64,000 nt of DNA from Tabrizicola piscis (GTDB lineage: Bacteria > Pseudomonadota > Alphaproteobacteria > Rhodobacterales > Rhodobacteraceae). Made by a program: the position numbers and the translations under genes. The stretch is from assembly GCF_003940805.1 (NCBI RefSeq), contig NZ_CP034328.1:868001-932000 (forward strand), given 5' to 3'. Position 1 is the stretch's first letter. Every line of letters starts with the position of its first letter. This document shows positions 41,969 to 49,723 of the stretch, in pieces. Below the pieces are notes generated by a model. It saw only the letters and a list, made by a program, of their open reading frames with translations. It was not told the origin of the DNA and did not search any database.

Positions 41969-42345
41969 ATCTCCTGGTTGCTGTGAGTGATTTTGGAAAC
42001 ACCTAAGAATGTATTAACAGATGAAAGCGAGGAACGTTCCCCTTAAGCGCAATGAATTGCTGCAGTGCGGCGACAAGCTGCCGATTTCAGCATATCGCAG
42101 GCATATGTCCGCCGTTCGCGAGGAATCTGTGCAGATTGTATTGTTCACGAACTTCCGAAGAAGCCCGCTGCGCGCAGGCGCCTGACGCTCAGTTTTGCCT
42201 GCGGTCGTTCAAACTGTGTCGAACCAGAAACCGGTGTCCCCATTCCTGCGCCCGGGGTACCCGCTTGGCAGGCAAGCCCGGGCAGCATGTCATGGTGGTG
42301 TCCACACGGCTGGTGGAGAGCGAGTTAGGCTGACTTGCAGCCAAA
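41969..42345. other. Intergenic region between gnd and galU
   Basis: A 377-nt region. Near galU (42016-42040) it holds an EcfG-type promoter within a locally AT-rich stretch. The remaining 300 nt up to the gnd stop contain only short frames without convincing starts, and no clear T-run terminator for the gnd operon. Confidence 0.5.
42016..42040 (-). promoter_or_regulatory. EcfG-type promoter before galU and the exo operon
   Basis: Minus-strand GGAAC (42036-42040), 17 nt, GTT (42016-42018), 48 nt before the galU ATG. GGAACGTTCC is itself palindromic here. It would connect exopolysaccharide precursor supply to the general stress response. Confidence 0.65.
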
Positions 42346-43752
42346 TCAGCCCTTGGCCCAGGGGCCGTGCGGCAGGTCAAGTCCGTCCAGCCGCTTGAAC
42401 CCGTGCAGGCCAAAGAAATCGCGCTGTGCCTGAATCATGTTGGCAGTTCCGCGCGCGGTGCGCATCGCGTCGAACCACGCCAGACCAAAGGCGAGTGCCG
42501 GGCACGACAGACCGTGCAGCGCCCCTGCCGCCACGACCTTGCGCAAGGCGGGCAGCGACAGGCGCAGGTGATCGGCGAAGAAGGGGGCCAGCATCAGGTT
42601 GCGCCCGGGATCTTCGGCCAGTGCCTCGGCCATGTCGTTCAGCATGGCCGACCGGATGATGCACCCCGCCCGCCAGACCCGAGCGATGGCGGGCATGTCC
42701 AGCGCCCAGCCAAACTCGCCCCCCGCCGCGGACATCATCGCAAAGCCCTGCGCATAGCACAGGATCTTGCCCGCGATCAGGGCCTGCTCCAGATCCCCGG
42801 TCGACAGCCCAGTGACAGGTTCTGGCCCCGGCCCGAAGACCGCCTCGCCCGCCGCACGTTCCGCCACCCGGGATGACACGTTGCGGGCCATCACGGCAGC
42901 CTCGATCACCGGGATCGGGGCGGCGAGGTTCTGCGCCTCGATCACGGTCCAGCGGCCCGTGCCTTTCTGCCCGGCGGCATCAAGGATCACATCCAGCAGC
43001 GGGCCGCCCGAAGCCGCATCCTTGGCCTGGGCGACGATGCCGGAAATCTCGACCAGATAGGACCGCAGGGTGCCTTCGTTCCAGCGCGCAAAGGTGGTGC
43101 CAATCGCGGGCGCGTCCATGCCGAGGCCGTCGCGCATCACGCCATAGACCTCGGCGATCATCTGCATGTCGGCGTATTCGATGCCGTTGTGGACCGACTT
43201 CACGAAATGCCCCGCCCCCGCCGGACCCATGTGGTCGGCACACGGGGTGCCATCCTCGGCCCGCGCAGCGATGGCCTGCAGCACCGGCGCCATGCGCGCC
43301 CAATCGGCCGAGGCGCCGCCTGCCATGATCGCTGGGCCATGCCGCGCGCCCTCCTCACCCCCCGACACGCCGATCCCCATGAAGCGGAACGGCAGGCCAG
43401 CGGCATTGCGGCGGTTGGTGTCATGGAAGTTCGCATTGCCGGCGTCGATCACCAGGTCATCAGGTCCAAGCAGCGCCGAGAGCGCGGCCACCTGTTCGTC
43501 CACCGCTGGCCCCGCCGGGACCATCAGGATGATCGACCGGGGCGGCGAGATCGCCGCCACCAGATCGGCAAGCGTTGCGGTCGGGGTAATCCGTCCAGCC
43601 AGATCGCCAGCCGCAGCATGGAAGTCCTGCGTCACTTGCGCCGTACGGTTCCAGACCGCTATCGGAAAGCCCTTCTCGGCGATGTTCAGGGCCAGCGCTG
43701 CCCCCATCGTTCCAAGGCCAATCAGCCCGATCTGTGGCGTGGTCATGGCCAT
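42346..43752 (-). CDS. gnd: 6-phosphogluconate dehydrogenase, decarboxylating
   Basis: Converts 6-phosphogluconate to ribulose 5-phosphate and CO2 with NADP. The 468-residue enzyme has the Rossmann motif IGLIGLGTMGAALALNIAEK with NRTAQ, the catalytic Lys in GAGHFVKSVHNGIEYADMQM, KGTGRWT and the C-terminal dehydrogenase domain. The ATG at 43752 is preferred for AGGGGAG; a second Met two codons on is possible. It overlaps the end of the upstream lactonase-like gene by 10 nt. With gluconokinase at 47959 it completes a route from gluconate to the pentose phosphate pathway. Confidence 0.94.
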   Translation of the reverse strand: MAMTTPQIGLIGLGTMGAALALNIAEKGFPIAVWNRTAQVTQDFHAAAGDLAGRITPTATLADLVAAISPPRSIILMVPAGPAVDEQVAALSALLGPDDLVIDAGNANFHDTNRRNAAGLPFRFMGIGVSGGEEGARHGPAIMAGGASADWARMAPVLQAIAARAEDGTPCADHMGPAGAGHFVKSVHNGIEYADMQMIAEVYGVMRDGLGMDAPAIGTTFARWNEGTLRSYLVEISGIVAQAKDAASGGPLLDVILDAAGQKGTGRWTVIEAQNLAAPIPVIEAAVMARNVSSRVAERAAGEAVFGPGPEPVTGLSTGDLEQALIAGKILCYAQGFAMMSAAGGEFGWALDMPAIARVWRAGCIIRSAMLNDMAEALAEDPGRNLMLAPFFADHLRLSLPALRKVVAAGALHGLSCPALAFGLAWFDAMRTARGTANMIQAQRDFFGLHGFKRLDGLDLPHGPWAKG

Positions 43753-44633
43753 TGCACTCCCCTTCTGTTCAGGATCACCGAATAGACGCTGGTCGTCGCG
43801 GTGATGAATAGCCGATGCTTCGCCCGTCCGCCAAAGCAGATGTTGGACACCAGTTCCGGCACGAGGATCTTGCCCAGCAGTCGCCCGTCCGGCGCAATGC
43901 AATGCACCCCGTCGGCAGCCGAAGACCAGAGGTTGCCATCGCTGTCGCAGCGGATGCCATCGGCGCAGCCGGGGCTGATGCTGTGGAACAGGCGCCCGTT
44001 GACCGGCCGTCCGTCAATCATGTCATACACGCGGATGTGCTGGGGGTCGGGGCTGAACATCCGCCCTGTGTCGGCAACATAAAGCCGGGTCTCATCCGGG
44101 CTGAAGGCAAGGCCGTTCGGGCAGGCCATGTCAGAGATCACAGCCTCGATCCTGCCCGAGGGGTCGAGCTTGTAGATTTGGCAGGGAAGGTCTTGCGGGG
44201 CCCTGAAGCCTTCGTAATCGGTCATGATCCCGTAGTGAGGGTCGGTAAACCAGATGCCGCCATCGCGGGCGACGATGACGTCATTGGGGCTGTTCAGCGG
44301 CTTGCCGTCGAAACTGTCGGCAAGGGTGGTGATCGTGCCATCCCATTCGGTCCGTGTGACACGGCGGGTTCCGTGTTCGCAGCTGATCAGCCTGCCCTGC
44401 CGGTCGCGGGTATGGCCGTTGGCATAGTTCGACGGGCTGCGAAAAGTGGTTACGCCGTCTTCCGTCCAGCGCAGGATGCGGTTGTTCGGGATGTCAGAGA
44501 ACAGAAGGCACCCAAGATCGCCGAACCAGACCGGGCCTTCGACCCAGTCAAACCCGGTCGCCAAACGTTTGACAGGAGCGTTGCCAAGCACATAAGTCGC
44601 GAATACAGGATCATGGACTTCGAAGAATGACAT
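43743..44633 (-). CDS. SMP-30/gluconolactonase family lactonase
   Basis: A 296-residue six-bladed propeller of the SMP-30 family. The metal-site residues are visible: Glu in DWVEGPVWFGD, Asn in LNSPNDVIVARDGGIWFTDP, Asn in MACPNGLAFSPDETRLYVAD and Asp in GCADGIRCDSDGNLW. It should hydrolyse an aldonolactone to the free acid in the cytoplasm (no signal peptide). It is the first gene of the minus-strand pair with gnd, and a GntR-like operator lies 26 nt before the start. Confidence 0.9.
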   Translation of the reverse strand: MSFFEVHDPVFATYVLGNAPVKRLATGFDWVEGPVWFGDLGCLLFSDIPNNRILRWTEDGVTTFRSPSNYANGHTRDRQGRLISCEHGTRRVTRTEWDGTITTLADSFDGKPLNSPNDVIVARDGGIWFTDPHYGIMTDYEGFRAPQDLPCQIYKLDPSGRIEAVISDMACPNGLAFSPDETRLYVADTGRMFSPDPQHIRVYDMIDGRPVNGRLFHSISPGCADGIRCDSDGNLWSSAADGVHCIAPDGRLLGKILVPELVSNICFGGRAKHRLFITATTSVYSVILNRRGVQWP

Positions 44634-44658
44634 GACAGCTGTCTCCCCTTCCGCTAAT

Positions 44659-44672
44659 TGTTATCGTTACCA
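44659..44672. promoter_or_regulatory. GntR-like operator, lactonase / GlcG divergent region
   Basis: TGTTATCGTTACCA: the same palindromic core as at 47143 with changes in one half-site. It lies between the divergent lactonase (start 44633) and GlcG-like (start 44703) genes. Confidence 0.6.
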
Positions 44673-44702
44673 GACCCAAGCGTCAAACCGAAAGGCCGGC
44701 CC

Positions 44703-45125
44703 ATGCAGATCACGCTGCCCACCGAAAGACTGACCGATGCAGCCCTTCTGGCCATGTTGCACGCAGGCGCGTCCAAGGCGCAAGCCATGGGTCAGCCGCA
44801 ATGCATCGTGATCGTCGATCCGTCGGCAGTGGAACTTGCGGTGCTGCGGATGGTGGGGGCAAGGGTTCTGTCCCTGCGGTCGGCCCGGGCCAAGGCGCAA
44901 ACGGCGGCCTCGACCGGCAAACCGTCCGACGCGCTGCCCGAGGCGGTCCGCCCCGCCATCGCAAGTGCGACGGATGGGGCGATGACCGGCCTTGCCGGTG
45001 GATTGCCGATCTGGCGGAACGGCGTGCTGCTGGGCGGTATCGGCATCGGATCAGGCACCGGGGCGCAGGATGTGGAGGTGGCCGAGGCGGCTCTGGCTGC
45101 CATTGGCGCAAGCGCCGCACCCTAG
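44703..45125 (+). CDS. GlcG/HbpS (DUF336) family protein
   Basis: A 140-residue protein of the HbpS-like fold: LTDAALLAMLHAGASKAQAM, then IVIVDPSAVELAVLRMVGA, LSLRSARAKAQTAASTGKPS, and the Gly-rich GGLPIWRNGVLLGGIGIGSG that marks the family. Members bind heme or sit next to dehydrogenase operons with unknown roles. AAAGG precedes the ATG; 15 upstream in-frame codons are unlikely. It is divergent from the lactonase gene, sharing an operator region, and its end overlaps idnD by 4 nt. Confidence 0.82.
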   Translation: MQITLPTERLTDAALLAMLHAGASKAQAMGQPQCIVIVDPSAVELAVLRMVGARVLSLRSARAKAQTAASTGKPSDALPEAVRPAIASATDGAMTGLAGGLPIWRNGVLLGGIGIGSGTGAQDVEVAEAALAAIGASAAP

Positions 45126-46153
45126 CCGGAGAAAACGATCTGGGCCTTCATCGCCTGGCTTCGGTCGCTGGCCAGCCGGAAGGCCGTTTCCGCGTCATCC
45201 AGCCCGACGCTATGGGTGATCAGCGGCTTGACGTTGATCAGCCCCTTTTGCATCAGGCCCACCCCGACGGCGAATTCCGAATGAAAGCGGAACGACCCGC
45301 GCAGGTCCAACTCCTTGGCGGTGATCGCCATCATCGGCAGGGTCATGTCGCCGCCCAGACCCAGTTGCAGAATCACCCCGCGCGGGCGCAGGGCCGTGAT
45401 CCCGCCCGCCAAGGCCGCCGCAACGCCGGTGCATTCGTAAAGGACGTCGAAATAGCCCTTGTCCGGGCTGTAGGCGGCCAGCGCGTCCGGCTCGGCGCCG
45501 GTGTTGATCACGCGGTCCGCGCCGACCTTCAGGGCCAGCGCCAAGGTGAAGTCCGACAGGTCGGTCGCCACGATCTCGGCTGCCCCCGCCCGCCGCGCGG
45601 CGAGGATCGACAAGACGCCAATCGGCCCGCAGCCGGTGACGAGGACACGCTTGCCCAGCATCTCCCCGGCCCGTTTGGTGGCATGGAGCGTCACGGCAAG
45701 GGGCTCAGCCATCGCCGCCTCTCCCGGGGTCAGGCCGGTGGCATCGACGCATTGGCTGGCATCGGCCACAAGGCTTTCACGAAACGCGCCCTGAATATGG
45801 GGGAAGGGCATTGCGCTGCCGTAGAACCGCATGTTCAGGCATTGGTTCGACAGACCTTCCAGACAGAACCTGCACCCACCGCACGGGCGGCTGGGTGACA
45901 CGGCAACCAGTTGGCCCTTGGTGAAACCTGTGTCGCCCGCATCCTCGACAAAGGCGGAAACCTCATGGCCAAGGATCATCGGTTCGCGCAGCCGCACCGC
46001 GCCAAAGCCGCCGTGGTTGTAATAGTGCAGGTCAGACCCGCACACCCCACCTGTCGCCAGCCGCAAGCGGAGCTGGCCCGGACCGGGGGTCTCCTCGGGC
46101 CGGTCCTCGATCCGCAGATCCTTCGCCGCGTGAATGACGATCGCGCGCATCAT
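45122..46153 (-). CDS. idnD: L-idonate 5-dehydrogenase
   Basis: A 343-residue zinc-dependent medium-chain dehydrogenase. Zinc-site and family motifs are GVCGSDLHYYNHGGFGAVRL, ILGHEVSAFVED and the structural zinc Cys cluster CGGCRFCLEGLSNQC. The cofactor fold is VLVTGCGPIGVLSILAARRA. The HYYNHGGFG stretch is typical of L-idonate 5-dehydrogenases (idonate to 5-ketogluconate). Its start overlaps the stop of the upstream 2-hydroxyacid dehydrogenase (ATGA). It pairs with gluconate 5-dehydrogenase on the divergent operon, as in the E. coli idn system. Confidence 0.9.
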   Translation of the reverse strand: MMRAIVIHAAKDLRIEDRPEETPGPGQLRLRLATGGVCGSDLHYYNHGGFGAVRLREPMILGHEVSAFVEDAGDTGFTKGQLVAVSPSRPCGGCRFCLEGLSNQCLNMRFYGSAMPFPHIQGAFRESLVADASQCVDATGLTPGEAAMAEPLAVTLHATKRAGEMLGKRVLVTGCGPIGVLSILAARRAGAAEIVATDLSDFTLALALKVGADRVINTGAEPDALAAYSPDKGYFDVLYECTGVAAALAGGITALRPRGVILQLGLGGDMTLPMMAITAKELDLRGSFRFHSEFAVGVGLMQKGLINVKPLITHSVGLDDAETAFRLASDRSQAMKAQIVFSG

Positions 46154-47097
46154 GCCACCGGCGTCAGCAGCGGCTGACCGGCGAAATGCGCCATCAGGTT
46201 GTCGCGCACCAGCTTGCCCATGGCTTGCCGCGTCTCATAGGTGCCGCTGGCATGGTGCGGCTGCAACAACACGTTCGACAGCGCCAGAAACCGCGGGTTC
46301 AGCTTCGGCTCACCTTCAAACACATCCAGCGCGGCCGAGCCGAGCTTGCCGGTTTCCAGCGCAGCAAGCAGCGCCTCTTCGTCGATGTTCGAGGCGCGGC
46401 TGATGTTGATCAGCATGCCCTCTGGCCCCAGCGCCTCGATCACCTTGGCCCCGACGATATGGCGGGTGGCGGCTGAGGCGGCGAGGGTCACGAACAGAAA
46501 GTCCGACCGCGCGGCCAGTGCGACAGGATCGGCAATGAACTCCCACCCCTTGGCATAATCCTTGGGGCCGACGTCGGAATAGGCGATCTCCAGATCAAAG
46601 CCCGCCAGCCGCTTGGCAACTTCGAACCCGATGCGACCAAGCCCCAGCACGCCCGCCCGCTTGCCCCAGACCCGGCGCTGCAAGGCGTAAAGCCCCTTGG
46701 CCGCCCATGACCCATCGCGCACCCAGGTTTCCGCGCCGATCATGCCGCGCGACTGCACCAGCATCATCGCGACGCCAAGATCAGCGACGTCATTGGTCAG
46801 CACATCTGGCGTGTTGGTCACCCGGATTCCGCGTTCCCGGCAGGCGGCCAGATCGACGGCGTCGTAGCCCACGCCATAGACGCTGATCACCTCCAGCTGC
46901 GGGCAAGCGCCGATCATCGCGACGTTGGCCCCCAACTCTCCCCGTGTGGCGATGCCCCTGATCTGCGGTCCGATTTCGGCCAGAAAGCTGGCCTTGTCAG
47001 GGGCCTCAAAGTATCGGTGCATGTGGAAGGCTGCATCAAGCGGGACCTGATCCCATTCGGGATAGGGGCCGACTTGCAGGATATGGGGCTTGGTCAT
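46150..47097 (-). CDS. 2-hydroxyacid dehydrogenase (2-ketogluconate/hydroxypyruvate reductase type)
   Basis: A 315-residue D-isomer 2-hydroxyacid dehydrogenase: substrate loop VYGVGYDAVDLAACRERGI, Rossmann motif GVLGLGRIGFEVAKRLAGF, the Arg in LINISRASNIDEEALL, Glu in FEGEPKLNPRF and the catalytic His in LLQPHHASGTYETR. In this setting reduction of 2-ketogluconate or 2,5-diketogluconate to an aldonate is the likely job. The first start after the operator at 47143 is the ATG at 47097. It is coupled to idnD (ATGA). Confidence 0.87.
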   Translation of the reverse strand: MTKPHILQVGPYPEWDQVPLDAAFHMHRYFEAPDKASFLAEIGPQIRGIATRGELGANVAMIGACPQLEVISVYGVGYDAVDLAACRERGIRVTNTPDVLTNDVADLGVAMMLVQSRGMIGAETWVRDGSWAAKGLYALQRRVWGKRAGVLGLGRIGFEVAKRLAGFDLEIAYSDVGPKDYAKGWEFIADPVALAARSDFLFVTLAASAATRHIVGAKVIEALGPEGMLINISRASNIDEEALLAALETGKLGSAALDVFEGEPKLNPRFLALSNVLLQPHHASGTYETRQAMGKLVRDNLMAHFAGQPLLTPVA

Positions 47098-47131
47098 GCT
47101 CTTTCCGATCCCGGGTTGACAGTGACTGGTC

Positions 47132-47160
47132 TTGACAGTGCTTGTTATCGATAACATAAA
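47132..47160 (+). promoter_or_regulatory. Sigma-70 promoter of the gluconate operon
   Basis: TTGACA (47132-47137), 17 nt, CATAAA (47155-47160). The GntR-like operator at 47143-47156 covers the spacer and touches the -10, a classic position for repression. Confidence 0.7.
47143..47156. promoter_or_regulatory. GntR-like operator (perfect palindrome)
   Basis: TGTTATCGATAACA, a perfect 14-bp palindrome of the LacI/GntR type, in the divergent region between the 2-hydroxyacid dehydrogenase gene (minus) and the gluconate 5-dehydrogenase gene (plus). Confidence 0.85.
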
Positions 47161-47206
47161 CAGAGGCAACGACAGTTGTCGAGTGCGAACTGAAAGGAAG
47201 AAGAAC

Positions 47207-47962
47207 TTGGGACAGCAGATGTTCGACCTTACGGGGCGGCGCGCACTGGTCACCGGGTCGTCTCAGGGCATCGGCTTTGCGCTTGCCGAAGGTCTGGCCG
47301 CAGCGGGGGCGATGGTCGTGCTGAACGGGCGGGATAAGGCAAAACTTGCCGCCGCCGCCGCGCGTATCGCGGGGGCGGAAATCCTGGCTTTTGACGCGAC
47401 GGACCACGACGCTGTCCGCACCGCAGTGGATGCGTTCGAGGCGGCGGGCAAGCCCATCGACATTCTGGTGAACAACGCCGGTATGCAGCACCGCGCACCC
47501 CTGGAAGATTTTCCCGCCGACGCGTTCGAGCGGTTGTTGCAGACCAACATCGCATCCGTATTCCACGTCGGTCAGGCAGTAGCCCGCCACATGATCGCGC
47601 GGGGGCGCGGCAAGATCATCAACATCGGATCGGTGCAGACCGCCCTCGCCCGCCCGTCCATCGCCCCCTATACGGCGACGAAGGGGGCGGTTGGCAACCT
47701 GACCAAGGGCATGGCGACCGACTGGGCAAAGTACGGGCTGAACTGCAATGCCATCGCGCCCGGTTACTTCGACACGCCCTTGAACGCGGCCCTTGTGGCC
47801 GACCCCGCCTTCTCCGCTTGGCTGGAAAAGCGCACCCCAGCCGGTCGCTGGGGCAAGGTCGAGGAATTGCAGGGCGCCTGCATCTTCCTTGCGTCGGACG
47901 CCGCCAGTTTCGTAAACGGGCACATCCTTTATGTCGACGGCGGCATCACGGCGTCGCTGTGA
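47207..47962 (+). CDS. gno: Gluconate 5-dehydrogenase (SDR family)
   Basis: A 251-residue short-chain dehydrogenase: MFDLTGRRALVTGSSQGIGF, NNAG motif in IDILVNNAGMQHRAPLEDF, Ser in IINIGSVQTALARPSIAPYT with the catalytic Tyr, Lys in TATKGAVGNLTK, and the Ga5DH-type end GRWGKVEELQGACIFLASDA. It interconverts 5-ketogluconate and gluconate. The start is TTG at 47207, because AAGGAAG is 6 nt upstream; the ATG 4 codons later is too far from it. It heads a coupled plus-strand operon that includes gluconokinase. Confidence 0.92.
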   Translation: MGQQMFDLTGRRALVTGSSQGIGFALAEGLAAAGAMVVLNGRDKAKLAAAAARIAGAEILAFDATDHDAVRTAVDAFEAAGKPIDILVNNAGMQHRAPLEDFPADAFERLLQTNIASVFHVGQAVARHMIARGRGKIINIGSVQTALARPSIAPYTATKGAVGNLTKGMATDWAKYGLNCNAIAPGYFDTPLNAALVADPAFSAWLEKRTPAGRWGKVEELQGACIFLASDAASFVNGHILYVDGGITASL

Positions 47963-48456
47963 CCTTGCGCATCGTCATCATGGGGGTGTCGGGCTGCGGC
48001 AAGTCCAGCGTCGGCGAAGGCTTGTCCGCGCGACTTGGCATCCACTACCGCGATGGCGATGACCTGCACCCGGCCGCGAACGTAGAGAAGATGCGCGCCG
48101 GAATCCCCCTGACCGATGCCGACCGCTGGCCCTGGCTTGACCGGGTTTCCGCCGTGCTGGCAAGCGAAGCTCCGGTGATCGTCGGCTGTTCCGCCCTCCG
48201 CCGCGCCTACCGCGACCGGCTTAGTGCGGGCGCGGGCGGGCCGGTGACGTTCATCCACCTGTCCGGCAGCCGTGACCTGATCGCCGGGCGCATGGCCACC
48301 CGTACGGGCCATTACATGCCGACCAGCCTTCTCGACAGCCAATTCGCAGCCCTCGAACCCCCGGGACCAGAGGAGGCGCTGACGATCGACATCGACCAGT
48401 CGCTACCTGCGCTCATCGCTGCAATTGCGATCCATCTGGAGGGAGCCAGCCCATGA
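47959..48456 (+). CDS. gntK: Gluconokinase
   Basis: Phosphorylates gluconate to 6-phosphogluconate. The 165-residue P-loop kinase has Walker A in IMGVSGCGKSSVGEGLS, the substrate loop RDGDDLHPAANVEKMRAGIP, LTDADRWPWLDRV, CSALRRAYRDRL and GHYMPTSLLDSQFAALEPP. The start is GTG overlapping the stop of gluconate 5-dehydrogenase (GTGA). It feeds gnd at 42346. Confidence 0.95.
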   Translation: MTLRIVIMGVSGCGKSSVGEGLSARLGIHYRDGDDLHPAANVEKMRAGIPLTDADRWPWLDRVSAVLASEAPVIVGCSALRRAYRDRLSAGAGGPVTFIHLSGSRDLIAGRMATRTGHYMPTSLLDSQFAALEPPGPEEALTIDIDQSLPALIAAIAIHLEGASP

Positions 48457-49340
48457 CCGAGAAAATCGCCCTGATCGGTGCAGGCGCCATGGGCGGCGCC
48501 ATCGGCGCGCGGCTGGTGGCGACCGGCACGCGGCTGGCAGTGTTTGACCTTGACCCCGCAAAGGTCGCCCCGCTGGTGGCTGCTGGTGCGACCGCCGCCA
48601 CCTCTGCCGCCGATGCAACCAAGGGCGCGCGGGCGGTGATCCTGTCGCTGAACGCGCCGCATATCGTTCGGGCCGCCGTCTTTGGCCCCGGCGGCGCGGC
48701 CGAAGGTGCTGGCCCCGGAACGCTGATCATCGACATGTCCTCGATCGACCCCGAGGCAACGAAGGCGCTGGCAGCCGAAGCCGCAGCCAAGGGCCTCGCA
48801 TGGGTGGACAGTCCGCTTTCAGGCGGGATCCCGAAGGCCGCGATGGGCGATCTGACCCTGATGCAGGGTGGCACACCAGGGGATGTCGCCGCGGCGCAGG
48901 TGATCTTGGCACAGGTCGCGTCGAACCAGACACGGATGGGTGGCCCGGGCGCGGGGCAGACCACCAAGCTGATCAATCAGGTGCTGTGCGGCCTTGGCTT
49001 TCTGGCCGTGGCCGAAGCAACTGCGCTTGCCGAAGCGGCGGGTGTGGATGCCGAAATGATCCCGCAGGCGCTGAAGGGGGGCCGCGCCGATAGCGCCATC
49101 CTGCAGGAATACATGCCCCGCTTCGCTACGCGCGATTATCGCCGTACGGGCCGGATTGACAACATGGTCAAGGACCTGAATGGGGCTGCCGACCTTGCCC
49201 GTCTGACCCAAACCCCGATGCCCCTGACTGCCCTTTGCGCCGAAATCCACCGGATGCTGACCGCGGCAGGGCTGGGCGGTGAAGATCAGGCCGCGCTGAT
49301 GGAATTCTTCAAGGGTCCGCGAAAGGAACTGTTCGAATGA
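48453..49340 (+). CDS. 3-hydroxyisobutyrate-dehydrogenase-family oxidoreductase
   Basis: A 295-residue protein of the beta-hydroxyacid dehydrogenase family: cofactor motif IALIGAGAMGGAIGARLVAT, substrate motif DSPLSGGIPKAAMGDLTLMQ, and catalytic Lys in GPGAGQTTKLINQVL. The family includes tartronate semialdehyde reductase and several sugar-acid dehydrogenases; in this operon an aldonate-related substrate is most likely. It starts inside the gntK stop (ATGA) and ends inside the next gene's start. Confidence 0.85.
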   Translation: MTEKIALIGAGAMGGAIGARLVATGTRLAVFDLDPAKVAPLVAAGATAATSAADATKGARAVILSLNAPHIVRAAVFGPGGAAEGAGPGTLIIDMSSIDPEATKALAAEAAAKGLAWVDSPLSGGIPKAAMGDLTLMQGGTPGDVAAAQVILAQVASNQTRMGGPGAGQTTKLINQVLCGLGFLAVAEATALAEAAGVDAEMIPQALKGGRADSAILQEYMPRFATRDYRRTGRIDNMVKDLNGAADLARLTQTPMPLTALCAEIHRMLTAAGLGGEDQAALMEFFKGPRKELFE

Positions 49341-49672
49341 TTACCCGCTATGCCCTGTTTGAAGGCACCGTGCGCCCCGGCCAGACCGAGGCCTTCCGCG
49401 CCGCCGTTCTTGCCGAGATCCTGCCGGTCTGGCGCCGCTTTCCCGGCGCCTTGGCCGTCCATGTGACCTTCTCAGACGACCGCGATGAGGGCGCGCCAGA
49501 GTTCCCGCTGATCCTGGCCATCGACTGGCCGGACCGCGCCACGGTGGACGCCTTTCTTGACCACCCGATCCGCAAGGAAGGCCGGGCCGCGACCGAAGGC
49601 GTGCTGTCCCGCTTCTTCACCGGGCGCATTCACCACCATGTCACCACAGCCCAGAGCTTCGAGCCGATCTAA
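49337..49672 (+). CDS. Small ferredoxin-like (ABM/Dabb-type) protein
   Basis: A 111-residue protein with the alpha/beta pattern of the dimeric alpha-beta barrel superfamily (ITRYALFEGTVRPGQTEAFR, PGALAVHVTFSDDRDEGAPE, PLILAIDWPDRATVDAFLDH) and a His cluster at HHH in the C-terminal part. Such proteins act as small monooxygenases, mutarotases or lyases; its role in this operon is not readable. ATGA coupling to the previous gene shows it belongs to the operon. Confidence 0.6.
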   Translation: MITRYALFEGTVRPGQTEAFRAAVLAEILPVWRRFPGALAVHVTFSDDRDEGAPEFPLILAIDWPDRATVDAFLDHPIRKEGRAATEGVLSRFFTGRIHHHVTTAQSFEPI

Positions 49673-49703
49673 GGCCCACCCTCCGCACTGGATTTTCGAT
49701 CGG

Positions 49704-49715
49704 GGTAACGATACC
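49704..49715. promoter_or_regulatory. GntR-like operator before the LacI regulator
   Basis: GGTAACGATACC, close to the operator core at 44659 read on the other strand. It lies 8 nt before the LacI-family gene at 49724, consistent with autoregulation. Confidence 0.5.
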
Positions 49716-49723
49716 AAAGCCAA

